A stretch of DNA of 64,000 nucleotides, from assembly GCA_027078745.1 (NCBI GenBank), contig JALWWO010000020.1:152219-216218 (forward strand). The letters run 5' to 3'. Numbering within the stretch: the stretch's first letter is position 1; each line of letters opens with the position of its first letter. Of this stretch, positions 26,580-34,079 are shown in pieces. Under the pieces are notes generated by a model that was given only the letters and a program-made list of their open reading frames with translations, did no database searches and had not been told where the DNA came from. The stretch is from Chromatiaceae bacterium (GTDB taxonomy: Bacteria; Pseudomonadota; Gammaproteobacteria; Chromatiales; Chromatiaceae). The position numbers and the translations under genes are program-made.

Positions 26580-26599
26580 GGCTTCAAACGCTGCCTGCG

Positions 26600-26836
26600 T
26601 CATCGATCCCCAAAAGCCCGGATTTGATCTTCCAGTAGCACCACGAGCAGCGGAATCTGCTTGCGCAGAGCTCCTTCTTCCATCCTCTCTGCCTCATCTG
26701 CAAGCGTGTCGGACAAATCTTTCAACACAGACAGCAACCCCAGATAATACTCTTTGACAGACAGTTCCCCGCTCTTTCTCTGCTCCTTTAGCGCCTGAAT
26801 GTGCGCCACCATCTCTTCAGCTGTTTGTATCATCAC
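26600..26836 (-). CDS. Small helical protein of the Roadblock/GTPase operon
   Basis: A 78-residue protein that I do not recognise. It is strongly helical and charged (MMIQTAEEMVAHIQALKEQR; DTLADEAERMEEGALRKQI) and has a short hydrophobic segment LLVVLLEDQ near the C-terminus. It could form a coiled coil. It is the last gene of the five-gene minus-strand operon, 43 bp after the Roadblock gene, so a role as partner or adaptor of that system is plausible. The start may be the first or second methionine. Confidence 0.6.
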   Translation of the reverse strand: MMIQTAEEMVAHIQALKEQRKSGELSVKEYYLGLLSVLKDLSDTLADEAERMEEGALRKQIPLLVVLLEDQIRAFGDR

Positions 26837-26879
26837 GAAAAATTCTCCATTAATTCTGATTCTAACCGCACCTAGCAGT

Positions 26880-27251
26880 CTAGGCGCCGCTTAGCAGATT
26901 GCTCAGTGCCTTCGCCGCTCTAGAAATATCTAGAAAGATCAGGCCCAATTTTGCATCCTTCTTGGCCAGCACGGTGAGCACTGCTTCCGAACCCGCCTCC
27001 GTCATGATGGTATAACCCTCACTACCCTGAATGAGGACCTGGTTCAGGGTACCCCGAGCCAGTTCCTTGGCAGTACGTTCGCCCAAGGATAGCAGAGCGG
27101 CGCTCATGGCGGCGACTCGGTCTTCCTCCACATCAGCAGGTAAGAGCGAAGCCATCATGAGGCCGTCTAGAGAGACTACAGCAGAGGCTTCTATGTCACC
27201 GGAAGAGCCATTCAGGTCCGACAAGATTGTTTTCATTGCATCTTCTTTCAT
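26880..27251 (-). CDS. Roadblock/LC7-domain protein
   Basis: A 123-residue single-domain protein with the Roadblock/LC7 pattern. A helix comes first, then VVSLDGLMMASLLP, a second helix from about residue 48 with AAMSAALLSLGERTAKEL, QVLIQGSEGYTIMTEAG, AVLTVLAKKDAKLGLIFLDI and a C-terminal helix. Roadblock proteins dimerise and regulate small GTPases, as MglB does for MglA and as in the actinobacterial conservons. The start at 27251 follows AGGAG. The small GTPase encoded at 28020-28625 in the same operon is its likely partner. Confidence 0.85.
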   Translation of the reverse strand: MKEDAMKTILSDLNGSSGDIEASAVVSLDGLMMASLLPADVEEDRVAAMSAALLSLGERTAKELARGTLNQVLIQGSEGYTIMTEAGSEAVLTVLAKKDAKLGLIFLDISRAAKALSNLLSGA

Positions 27252-27269
27252 TGCGTTGATCTCCTGACT

Positions 27270-27899
27270 TTAATTAGCGTTCTCCGCAGACGTACCGAAG
27301 CGAATCCAAAGCACCCAGATGAAGTCTCGGAAAACCGCGCTTGAAAAAGCGACTTGCCCTTCAGCAACCAAGACCAACTGGTTGGGGCCGAGATTTAGGG
27401 GAATAAAGGTAAAGAGATTCTTTTTCATCACATCATACAAGCAGGTAACCCCGTATTCAATCTCTAACAGGTGAAATACATCATCTCCTGCATGATGAAA
27501 AGCACTCGTCAGTTTAGAAGCCAGTGCAGCTAGGGCAGTGATGCGTTCCGTATCGATACCCGTGCTAGCGATGCAGAGCCCCTTGGCATCCACTAACAGG
27601 GCTCGACCTGCATCGGAGAGCTGAGACAGCAGGGAGGGCAACGCTTCCTGCATAGGGGCTTTCGGACAGACGACCGGCTTCTCCGATCGCAGGAGCGCAC
27701 CCCTATCGATCAGCTCCTGTAGCGTAGCCTCAGGATCTTTTACCCCTGTCTCTTCCTGTATTTTCTGAAAAGTTTCCGATCGAAATGCAGGGGATTCCGG
27801 TTGAGAAAACAACCAGCGCAACAGATTCTTCGCCGCAGGAGATAGACCGTCAGAGACAAAGAGATAAGCGCCCGTTGTCGTGAGCGTGATATAGGCCAT
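27270..27899 (-). CDS. Second Roadblock-like protein with an extra N-terminal domain
   Basis: A 209-residue protein starting at MAYITLTTTGAYLFVSDGLS. The N-terminal part (about 1-75) is helical and may be a winged-helix-like domain (SETFQKIQEETGVKDPEATLQ region). The C-terminal part (about 88-200) has the Roadblock pattern LLVDAKGLCIASTGIDTE, AALASKLTSAF, HLLEIEYGVTCLYDV and LFTFIPLNLGPNQLVLVAEG. A longer frame to 27992 would cross a 20-bp tandem duplication whose length is not a multiple of three, so the shorter start is preferred. It lies 18 bp upstream of the single-domain Roadblock gene. Confidence 0.68.
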   Translation of the reverse strand: MAYITLTTTGAYLFVSDGLSPAAKNLLRWLFSQPESPAFRSETFQKIQEETGVKDPEATLQELIDRGALLRSEKPVVCPKAPMQEALPSLLSQLSDAGRALLVDAKGLCIASTGIDTERITALAALASKLTSAFHHAGDDVFHLLEIEYGVTCLYDVMKKNLFTFIPLNLGPNQLVLVAEGQVAFSSAVFRDFIWVLWIRFGTSAENAN

Positions 27900-27930
27900 G
27901 AGCTTCTTCTTGATCAGTCGGAGATTCTCT

Positions 27931-27970
27931 CCTAAGGATTTTACCTGTCGCCTAAGGATTTTACCTGTCG
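27931..27970. repeat. Perfect tandem duplication of 20 bp
   Basis: The unit cctaaggattttacctgtcg occurs twice without a gap (27931-27950 and 27951-27970). It lies in the 120-bp spacer between the GTPase gene and the second Roadblock-like gene. Exact identity suggests a recent duplication. It may alter spacing in the leader of the downstream gene. Confidence 0.9.
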
Positions 27971-28019
27971 GCCGATACGGGGTGGAAAACATTTTCCCGT
28001 GCAGGGGCCGCTGTAGTCC

Positions 28020-28625
28020 TCAGTGCCGTTGCCGTTTTGTGTATCGAAGGTGGTGGGGATGGGCATTGAGGGTTAGCCCCTTGAAATTTTCAAGGGCGAT
28101 CTCCGGAGCGATCATGCTGAGCATTGCCAGAACCAATAGATTCATATCTTCTTTGGATCGGGCATCAACGGAGAAGAGGGGCACGACATGCTTTTTTGCT
28201 GCCAACAGCTGGCTGTACTGCTGTATCGTTGGCCGTGGGCACTCATCCATGTGCGTGATCCCCACGCTGAAAGGGATTTGTTCAATCGAACGGGCAAATG
28301 CTTCCAGAAAGAGTTCCAATTCCCGCAGTGGATGGGGATGGTTGTTATTGATGAGCAGGATCAAACCGATGGAACCTTGAACCAGGATCTCCCACATGAA
28401 CTTAAATCGTTCCTGCCCGGGTGTTCCATAAAGGTGCACCTTATTACCGTCGCCCAGATCGATGGTGCCATAGTCCATAGCGACCGTGGTAGAATCCTTG
28501 AGTGCGGCTACCCCATCCGTGGGTTTGGCATCGGTCTTTACGACGGGAATATCACTGAGGGTGGAAACTGCAGTGGTTTTACCCGAACCTACGGGACCGC
28601 TTATTAGGATCTTATAGGAAGCCAT
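28020..28625 (-). CDS. Small GTPase of the COG2229/MglA-like group
   Basis: A 201-residue Ras-like GTPase. G1 is GPVGSGKTT (residues 10-18), the switch and G3 region is YGTPGQERFKFMW, where the usual D of DxxGQ is replaced by Y-G-T-P-G-Q, and the G4 equivalent is GITHMDE in place of NKxD. This pattern is typical of stand-alone bacterial GTPases found next to Roadblock proteins, for example CvnD of the Streptomyces conservons. It is the second gene of the operon, 33 bp after the receiver-like protein gene. It is expected to switch between GDP and GTP states under control of the Roadblock proteins; the output is unknown. Confidence 0.85.
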   Translation of the reverse strand: MASYKILISGPVGSGKTTAVSTLSDIPVVKTDAKPTDGVAALKDSTTVAMDYGTIDLGDGNKVHLYGTPGQERFKFMWEILVQGSIGLILLINNNHPHPLRELELFLEAFARSIEQIPFSVGITHMDECPRPTIQQYSQLLAAKKHVVPLFSVDARSKEDMNLLVLAMLSMIAPEIALENFKGLTLNAHPHHLRYTKRQRH

Positions 28626-28658
28626 TGCAATACCCTGCTCTCCTAGAATAACCGGTGA

Positions 28659-29708
28659 CTAGGTGAAACAACTAGCCAATTTGCTTACTAAGCTCCGCAT
28701 CATGCCCAAAGCGCGGGGCGACTTCGAGTGCCTCGGTAGAGAGGATTGGGAAGAAACTGTTTCCTCTACTTTTTCTAGATAGCCTAGGGAATAGGCAGCC
28801 CCCACAAAGCAACGCACCTCTGCTTCCGGCAGATGGGAAACGGCTGCTGTGATAGCTTCGATGGAACGGGGCTGATGGTAGAGAAGCGCGCTGAGCAGCA
28901 GATGGGCTGTAGGATAACGAAGCACAGTGCAGTTGGGCCAGTGGCGCAACTGCACGGGATCCGACGGAGTTAGCCCTTCCGGCAAATCAGGGTGCGCGTG
29001 GGCACACCCATAAGCGATTTCCCAGAGCAAATTCGCCGGGTCCCAGCACGCCATGTCCTGGATGAGCGCTTTTGCTTCGCGGTCCTGCAGGATCCTTGAG
29101 GGAAAAGGCGCTTTAATCCGCAAGGTACAGAAGGATCGGAGGATTGCAGGCGAGCTGCTTGTGTACACGCTTCCGTCGCGAGAGAAGAGCAGAGGATGCA
29201 CATTGCCGTTGGGCAAAAATAGGATATTTTTATGTTCCGCCCGCGCCTTTTGGGCAACCCGCCGCAGGTCCCGGACTAACTGGCCCCTGGTACTGGTAGC
29301 GCCTTCCCCCTTGGAAATGGGAACTCGATTGGGCTGTTCCGCCCGTGCGCTTCGTGGCTCTCGTGCCTCTGATGGTGCTGTAGATTCTGATGGTGCTGCA
29401 GATAGTAAGCGCTCTATAGTTTCTATCAACTTTTCTGATCTGATCGGCCGCTGAAAGATGGGAAGATCTTGGTATCCGGTTCCCTCCGTGGAAAGCCCTA
29501 TGCCAGGCACTTTGGGGTAGCGCTGGTGCGATGCCTCATAACGCGCTATTCCGGTGGGATGGTCGAGGTTAACAATGATGAGCTCCGGATCCTCCTTCGG
29601 ATTATTCCAGTGAATTTCTCGTTTGAGCTTTCGGGGCAGTATGATCGCCAGACTGTTTTCCTCCGATCGACTAAGACCTAGTGTGCGGATGTGGATTGCT
29701 TTCTTCAT
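28659..29708 (-). CDS. Degenerate receiver-like protein with unknown C-terminal domain
   Basis: A 349-residue protein that heads the operon, with a strong ribosome binding site (GGGAGG). Residues 1-105 look like a worn-down response-regulator receiver. ELIIVNLDHPTG fits the strand with the phospho-Asp position, YPKVPGIGLST fits the Thr/Ser strand, and LPIFQRPIRSEKLIETIERLL ends it with Arg where Lys is usual. A low-complexity Ser/Ala/Arg linker (about 106-140) leads to a C-terminal domain of about 200 residues that I do not recognise (FLPNGNVHPLLFSRDGSVY; VQLRHWPNCTVLRYPTAHL). It may be an input or scaffold subunit of the GTPase system. Confidence 0.62.
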   Translation of the reverse strand: MKKAIHIRTLGLSRSEENSLAIILPRKLKREIHWNNPKEDPELIIVNLDHPTGIARYEASHQRYPKVPGIGLSTEGTGYQDLPIFQRPIRSEKLIETIERLLSAAPSESTAPSEAREPRSARAEQPNRVPISKGEGATSTRGQLVRDLRRVAQKARAEHKNILFLPNGNVHPLLFSRDGSVYTSSSPAILRSFCTLRIKAPFPSRILQDREAKALIQDMACWDPANLLWEIAYGCAHAHPDLPEGLTPSDPVQLRHWPNCTVLRYPTAHLLLSALLYHQPRSIEAITAAVSHLPEAEVRCFVGAAYSLGYLEKVEETVSSQSSLPRHSKSPRALGMMRSLVSKLASCFT

Positions 29709-30107
29709 CTATTACCTCCCTCTTAAACCCAAGACTTGTTAGGATCCTTAGGAATGGGGATCTGTGAGTATATACCGTATAGTTACAGCGTATATCAGAA
29801 TCTGCTAAATGTAAACACTTTTTTTGTAGTGAGAGATCTCTACCCTTAGAACCTTTCTCCTTGTTGGGGGTAGAGCATGGGCAATTGCCACCCTCCGATC
29901 AATGAGGGCCGGACTGTAGCTCGCCCAATGATTTTGAAGGGTACGATCTTTACGACTGCATCTTTTCGCCTTGTTGGAAGAGGACGGAGAACAGAAAAGC
30001 ACCCTTTCCCCGCTACTCTGCATTAGAAAAGCAGAATAGCAGTTTTTGAAACAATATGGTAAAATTTTAAATTTCTGCCTTCAACCCGATGGGTTCCTAC
30101 GGAAACG
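29709..30107. other. AT-rich divergent region between the GTPase operon and gyrA
   Basis: These 399 bp are clearly more AT-rich than the neighbours and contain no credible gene; a 72-codon minus-strand frame inside has no family features. Around 29764-29797 there are several TATAC/GTATA elements (gtatatacc and gcgtatatc), which form an imperfect inverted repeat that could be an operator or promoter of the operon. A candidate gyrA promoter is TTGAAA (30046-30051), 16 bp, TAAATT (30068-30073). Confidence 0.4.
30046..30073 (+). promoter_or_regulatory. Candidate gyrA promoter
   Basis: TTGAAA (5/6 to the -35 consensus minus one position) and TAAATT (4/6 to the -10 consensus) are spaced by 16 bp, with transcription expected about 30 bp before the gyrA start. 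The region is AT-rich throughout, so chance matches are likely. Confidence 0.3.
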
Positions 30108-32648
30108 ATGCCTATGCTGGACTTTGCAAAAGAAGTGCTTCCGATCAATTTGGAAGACGAGATGCGGCAGTCCTATCTGGACTACGCTATGAGCGTGATC
30201 GTGGGACGCGCCCTGCCGGACGTGCGGGATGGGCTCAAGCCGGTGCATCGCCGTATCCTCTATGCCATGCAAGAATTGGGTAATGATTGGAACAAGCCCT
30301 ATAAAAAATCCGCTCGGGTGGTAGGGGATGTGATTGGTAAATATCATCCCCACGGAGATACCGCAGTCTATGACACCCTGGTGCGCATGGCTCAGCCCTT
30401 CTCCCTGCGCTATCCCCTCATCGATGGGCAGGGGAACTTCGGCTCCATAGATGGGGATGCCCCCGCCGCCATGCGTTACACTGAGGTGCGCATGGCTCAG
30501 ATCGCCCACAGTTTATTGGAAGATCTGGACAAACAAACCGTCGATTTTGTGTCCAATTACGATGGTTCTGAGCAGGAACCCAGCGTATTGCCCGCCCGCT
30601 TTCCCAATCTCTTGGTCAACGGCGCCGCAGGCATCGCCGTGGGCATGGCCACCAACATTCCCCCCCATCATCTGGGCGAGGTGATTCAAGCCTGTCTCGC
30701 CCTCATCGAGCGTCCGGAGATCGAGATCGAGGAGTTGATCCGGCATCTGCCCGGGCCGGATTTCCCCACGGCAGCCCTCATCAACGGGGTGCAGGGGATT
30801 CACGAAGCCTATCGCACGGGACGGGGCCGCATCGTCCTCCGAGCCCGCACCCATTTGGAAGAGAACCCGCGCACCGGTCGCCAAGCGATCATCGTGGATG
30901 AGCTGCCTTATCAGGTGAACAAGGCGCGCTTGCTGGAGCGCATCGCGACCCTAGTCAAGGAGAAAAAGCTCGAAGGGGTCGGCGAATTGCGGGACGAATC
31001 GGACAAGGATGGGATGCGGGTAGTCATCGAGCTGAAGCGGGATCAGCATCCGGAAGTGGTGCTCAACAATCTATACCAACACACCCAGATGCAGACCGTG
31101 TTCGGCATCAATATGGTCGCCCTGGTGGATGGCCAGCCCCGCTTGCTCAATCTGAAGCAATTGCTGGAACACTTCCTCCACCACCGCCGCGAGGTGGTTA
31201 CCCGCCGCACTCTCTTCAATCTGAACAAAGCCCGCCGCCGCGCCCATGTGCTGGAAGGCTTGACCGTGGCCTTGGGCAACATCGATGCCCTCATTGCCCT
31301 CATCCAAAACACACCTAGCTCCGCAGAAGCCAAGGCTGCTCTGATGGAAAAGACTTGGCAGCCCGGGGCGGTCGCTGAACTGCTGAAAGGTATTGATCCC
31401 CGCGAAAGCCGCCCGGAAGGCCTGGCGCCGGAATTGGGACTCGGGGAAGCGGGCTATCGGTTTAGCGAACCCCAGGCCCAAGCGATTCTGGATCTGCGGC
31501 TCCACCGGTTGACAGGATTGGAACAGGAACGCATCTTTCAGGAGTTCCGATCGATCCTCAAGACCATTGCTGAATTGCTGCGCATTCTCTCCAGTCCGGA
31601 ACAGCTCATGGGCGTGATCCGAGAAGAGTTGACAGCGATCCGAGACCAATATCGGGATGAACGCCGCACGGAAATCCAACGGGATCAGCAGGATCTGACC
31701 TTGGCGGACTTGATCGCACCAGAAGACATGGTGGTCACTCTTTCCCATGGGGGCTATGCGAAGGCGCAGCTGCTGAATGAGTACCAAGCCCAGCACCGAG
31801 GCGGCAAGGGCAAGTCCGCTGCCAGCACCAAAGAAGAGGATTTCATCCACAAGCTTTTCGTGGCTCATTCTCACGATACGGTACTCTGCTTCTCCAATCA
31901 CGGAAAAGTTTATTGGCTTAAGGTTTACGAGCTGCCCCAGGCGGGCCGAACAGCTCGGGGCCGGCCCATGGTCAATCTGCTGCCCCTGGCACCGGAGGAA
32001 CGAATCAACGCCTTGCTGCCGGTTCGGGCCTATGAGGAAGGGCAATTCGTCTTCATGGCCACGAGCAAGGGCACGGTGAAGAAAACCCCTCTCACAGCTT
32101 TTTCCCGCCCCCGTTCTCGGGGACTCATCGCCATCCATCTCCAAGGGGAAGAGCTGGTCTCTGTGGCGCTCACGGATGGCGAACGGGAAATCATGCTCTT
32201 CAGCTCTGCCGGCAAGGCGGTGCGCTTCCAGGAATCCGATGTGCGACCTATGGGGCGCAAGGCCCACGGGGTGCGGGGCATCCAACTGGAGGCAGGGCAG
32301 CGGGTGATCGCCATGCTCGTGGTAGAACCCGGGGATGTGCTCTGCGTCACAGAGAAGGGCTATGGCAAGCGCACCCCTATCACGGAATTTCCCCGAAGAA
32401 AACGGGGGGGGAAGGGAGTTATCTCCATCCGCACCTCGGCGCGAAATGGGGAACAGGTAGGGGCGGCGCTGGTCTCCTCGGAAGATGAAATCATGCTCAT
32501 CACCCTGGGCGGCAGCCTGATCCGCACCAGCGTCCAGGAAATTCCCGTGGTGGGCCGGGCTGCTCAGGGCGTTAAGCTTATCCACATGGAAGAAGGGGAA
32601 CGCTTAGCAGGCGTGGCCCGCATCCTAGAAGAACGCCTGGACCCTTGA
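30108..32648 (+). CDS. gyrA: DNA gyrase subunit A
   Basis: An 846-residue type II topoisomerase subunit that breaks and rejoins DNA with GyrB. The catalytic tyrosine is Tyr124 in [11 protein letters not shown]. The quinolone-resistance region reads [13 protein letters not shown], with Thr at the position of E. coli Ser83 and Asp at that of Asp87. The GyrA box follows in the C-terminal beta-pinwheel domain as AQHRGGKGK. The pinwheel contains repeated blades with GxVxxxP-type and [10 protein letters not shown] motifs. The next gene, rseP, starts 15 bp later. Confidence 0.98.
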   Translation: MPMLDFAKEVLPINLEDEMRQSYLDYAMSVIVGRALPDVRDGLKPVHRRILYAMQELGNDWNKPYKKSARVVGDVIGKYHPHGDTAVYDTLVRMAQPFSLRYPLIDGQGNFGSIDGDAPAAMRYTEVRMAQIAHSLLEDLDKQTVDFVSNYDGSEQEPSVLPARFPNLLVNGAAGIAVGMATNIPPHHLGEVIQACLALIERPEIEIEELIRHLPGPDFPTAALINGVQGIHEAYRTGRGRIVLRARTHLEENPRTGRQAIIVDELPYQVNKARLLERIATLVKEKKLEGVGELRDESDKDGMRVVIELKRDQHPEVVLNNLYQHTQMQTVFGINMVALVDGQPRLLNLKQLLEHFLHHRREVVTRRTLFNLNKARRRAHVLEGLTVALGNIDALIALIQNTPSSAEAKAALMEKTWQPGAVAELLKGIDPRESRPEGLAPELGLGEAGYRFSEPQAQAILDLRLHRLTGLEQERIFQEFRSILKTIAELLRILSSPEQLMGVIREELTAIRDQYRDERRTEIQRDQQDLTLADLIAPEDMVVTLSHGGYAKAQLLNEYQAQHRGGKGKSAASTKEEDFIHKLFVAHSHDTVLCFSNHGKVYWLKVYELPQAGRTARGRPMVNLLPLAPEERINALLPVRAYEEGQFVFMATSKGTVKKTPLTAFSRPRSRGLIAIHLQGEELVSVALTDGEREIMLFSSAGKAVRFQESDVRPMGRKAHGVRGIQLEAGQRVIAMLVVEPGDVLCVTEKGYGKRTPITEFPRRKRGGKGVISIRTSARNGEQVGAALVSSEDEIMLITLGGSLIRTSVQEIPVVGRAAQGVKLIHMEEGERLAGVARILEERLDP

Positions 32649-32663
32649 GGGGAAGTCGATCTC

Positions 32664-34028
32664 ATGGAAACCCTGCCCTTCACACTTTTTAGCTTCCTCG
32701 TCGCCCTGGCGATTTTGATCGCTGTCCATGAATTCGGCCATTTCTGGGTTGCCCGTCGGCTGGGCGTGCGGATCCTGCGCTTCTCCATCGGCTTCGGCTG
32801 GCCCCTGTTGCAGTGGAAGGGCCGGCAGGGGACAGAATATGTGGTGGCAGCGATCCCCCTGGGGGGCTATGTGAAGATGCTGGACGAGCGGGAAGGACCG
32901 GTGAAGCTGGAAGAGGCACCTTTCGCCTTCAACCGCCAACCCCTCTGGAAGCGTTCGGCCATCGTCGCTGCCGGTCCCTTCTTCAATTTCTTGTTGGCCA
33001 TCGGTCTCTACTGGGGCATCGGCATTGCCGGAGAACCGGGCATTCGGCCCATCGTAGGCACGGTGGCGCCGGGTTCCGTAGCGGATCGGGCGGGTTTTCT
33101 CCCGGGTGATGAGCTGCTGGCGGTGGGAGATCGCCCCACGCCCACTTGGGAATCGGCGAATTTCGCCCTACTGCTGGGTTCCCTGGATGGGGAAGATCTG
33201 CCGGTACGAGTGCGCGATCCCGAAGGACGGGAACGGGTGCGCGTGTTGGACGGAGCAACCTTGACCACCCTGCCTGAACATCAAGATGTGCTCGCTCATC
33301 TGGGCATTTCGGAAGCGCAGCCGGTGTTGGCGCCCGTCCTGGGGAAGATTCTCCCCGGCGAACCGGCAGAACAGGCGGGTTTGCAACCGGGGGATCGGAT
33401 CCTGAGCGCAGACGGCGTGCCGGTGGAAAGCTGGCGGGAGTGGGTAGAACAGGTGCAGGCCCATCCCGAACAGCTCATGCAGATTCGCATCGAGCGGCAA
33501 GGCGAGATGATGCAGCTCTCTCTGACTCCAAGGGCTTGGGCGCAGGAAGGCAAAAAGATCGGCCGCATCGGTGCCACCGTGGCCATCCCTGAAGACTTTC
33601 TAAAAGATTATCGGGTGGAAGTGCGTTATGGTCCCCTGGAAGCCCTGGGCGTTGCCCTGAAAAAGACCTGGGATCTCAGCGCCCTGACTCTGCGCATGAT
33701 GGGGCGCATGTTGATCGGTCAAGCTTCTGTGGAAAAGAATTTGGGAGGACCCATCACCATCGCCGTGGTGGCGGGAAAGACAGCGGATCTCGGGTTGTTG
33801 CCTTTCTTAAAATTTCTCGCCCTGGTGAGTATCGGACTGGGGGTGCTGAACCTGTTGCCGGTCCCCGTCCTAGATGGGGGTCATCTCCTGTACTTCGCCC
33901 TCGAGGGACTTCGAGGTAAACCCCTTTCGGAACCCGTCCAGACTTGGGCCCAATATATAGGTATCTTCCTCCTCAGCGCCCTCATGCTCCTAGTGTTGCG
34001 GGTGGATATTGCCCGCTTCTTCGGTTGA
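32664..34028 (+). CDS. rseP: RseP-type site-2 zinc metalloprotease
   Basis: A 454-residue intramembrane protease that cleaves anti-sigma factors such as RseA and remnant signal peptides. The zinc motif is HEFGH in IAVHEFGHFWVARRLGVRIL, and the third ligand region is NLLPVPVLDGGHLLYF. Two PDZ domains lie in between (about residues 115-195 and 210-290). Four transmembrane segments are expected. The gene precedes bamA, as in the E. coli rseP-bamA-skp-lpxD-fabZ-lpxA order. The uppS, cdsA and dxr genes that normally come first are replaced here by gyrA. Confidence 0.95.
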   Translation: METLPFTLFSFLVALAILIAVHEFGHFWVARRLGVRILRFSIGFGWPLLQWKGRQGTEYVVAAIPLGGYVKMLDEREGPVKLEEAPFAFNRQPLWKRSAIVAAGPFFNFLLAIGLYWGIGIAGEPGIRPIVGTVAPGSVADRAGFLPGDELLAVGDRPTPTWESANFALLLGSLDGEDLPVRVRDPEGRERVRVLDGATLTTLPEHQDVLAHLGISEAQPVLAPVLGKILPGEPAEQAGLQPGDRILSADGVPVESWREWVEQVQAHPEQLMQIRIERQGEMMQLSLTPRAWAQEGKKIGRIGATVAIPEDFLKDYRVEVRYGPLEALGVALKKTWDLSALTLRMMGRMLIGQASVEKNLGGPITIAVVAGKTADLGLLPFLKFLALVSIGLGVLNLLPVPVLDGGHLLYFALEGLRGKPLSEPVQTWAQYIGIFLLSALMLLVLRVDIARFFG

Positions 34029-34079
34029 TCCCCTAGTTTTGTTCCCCAGCCCCATCCCCTATACTAGGCGCCCAACGCG

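Noticed and set aside
27900-27992. N-terminal extension of the second Roadblock-like gene
   Set aside because: It would cover the 20-bp tandem duplication, which shifts frame, and it encodes a basic stretch unlike the rest of the protein.
29805-30023. 72-codon minus-strand frame in the gap before gyrA
   Set aside because: No ribosome binding site, no conserved pattern, and it lies in AT-rich DNA with regulatory appearance.
31071-32585. 504-codon minus-strand frame inside gyrA
   Set aside because: Fully antisense to well-conserved gyrase sequence and without family features.
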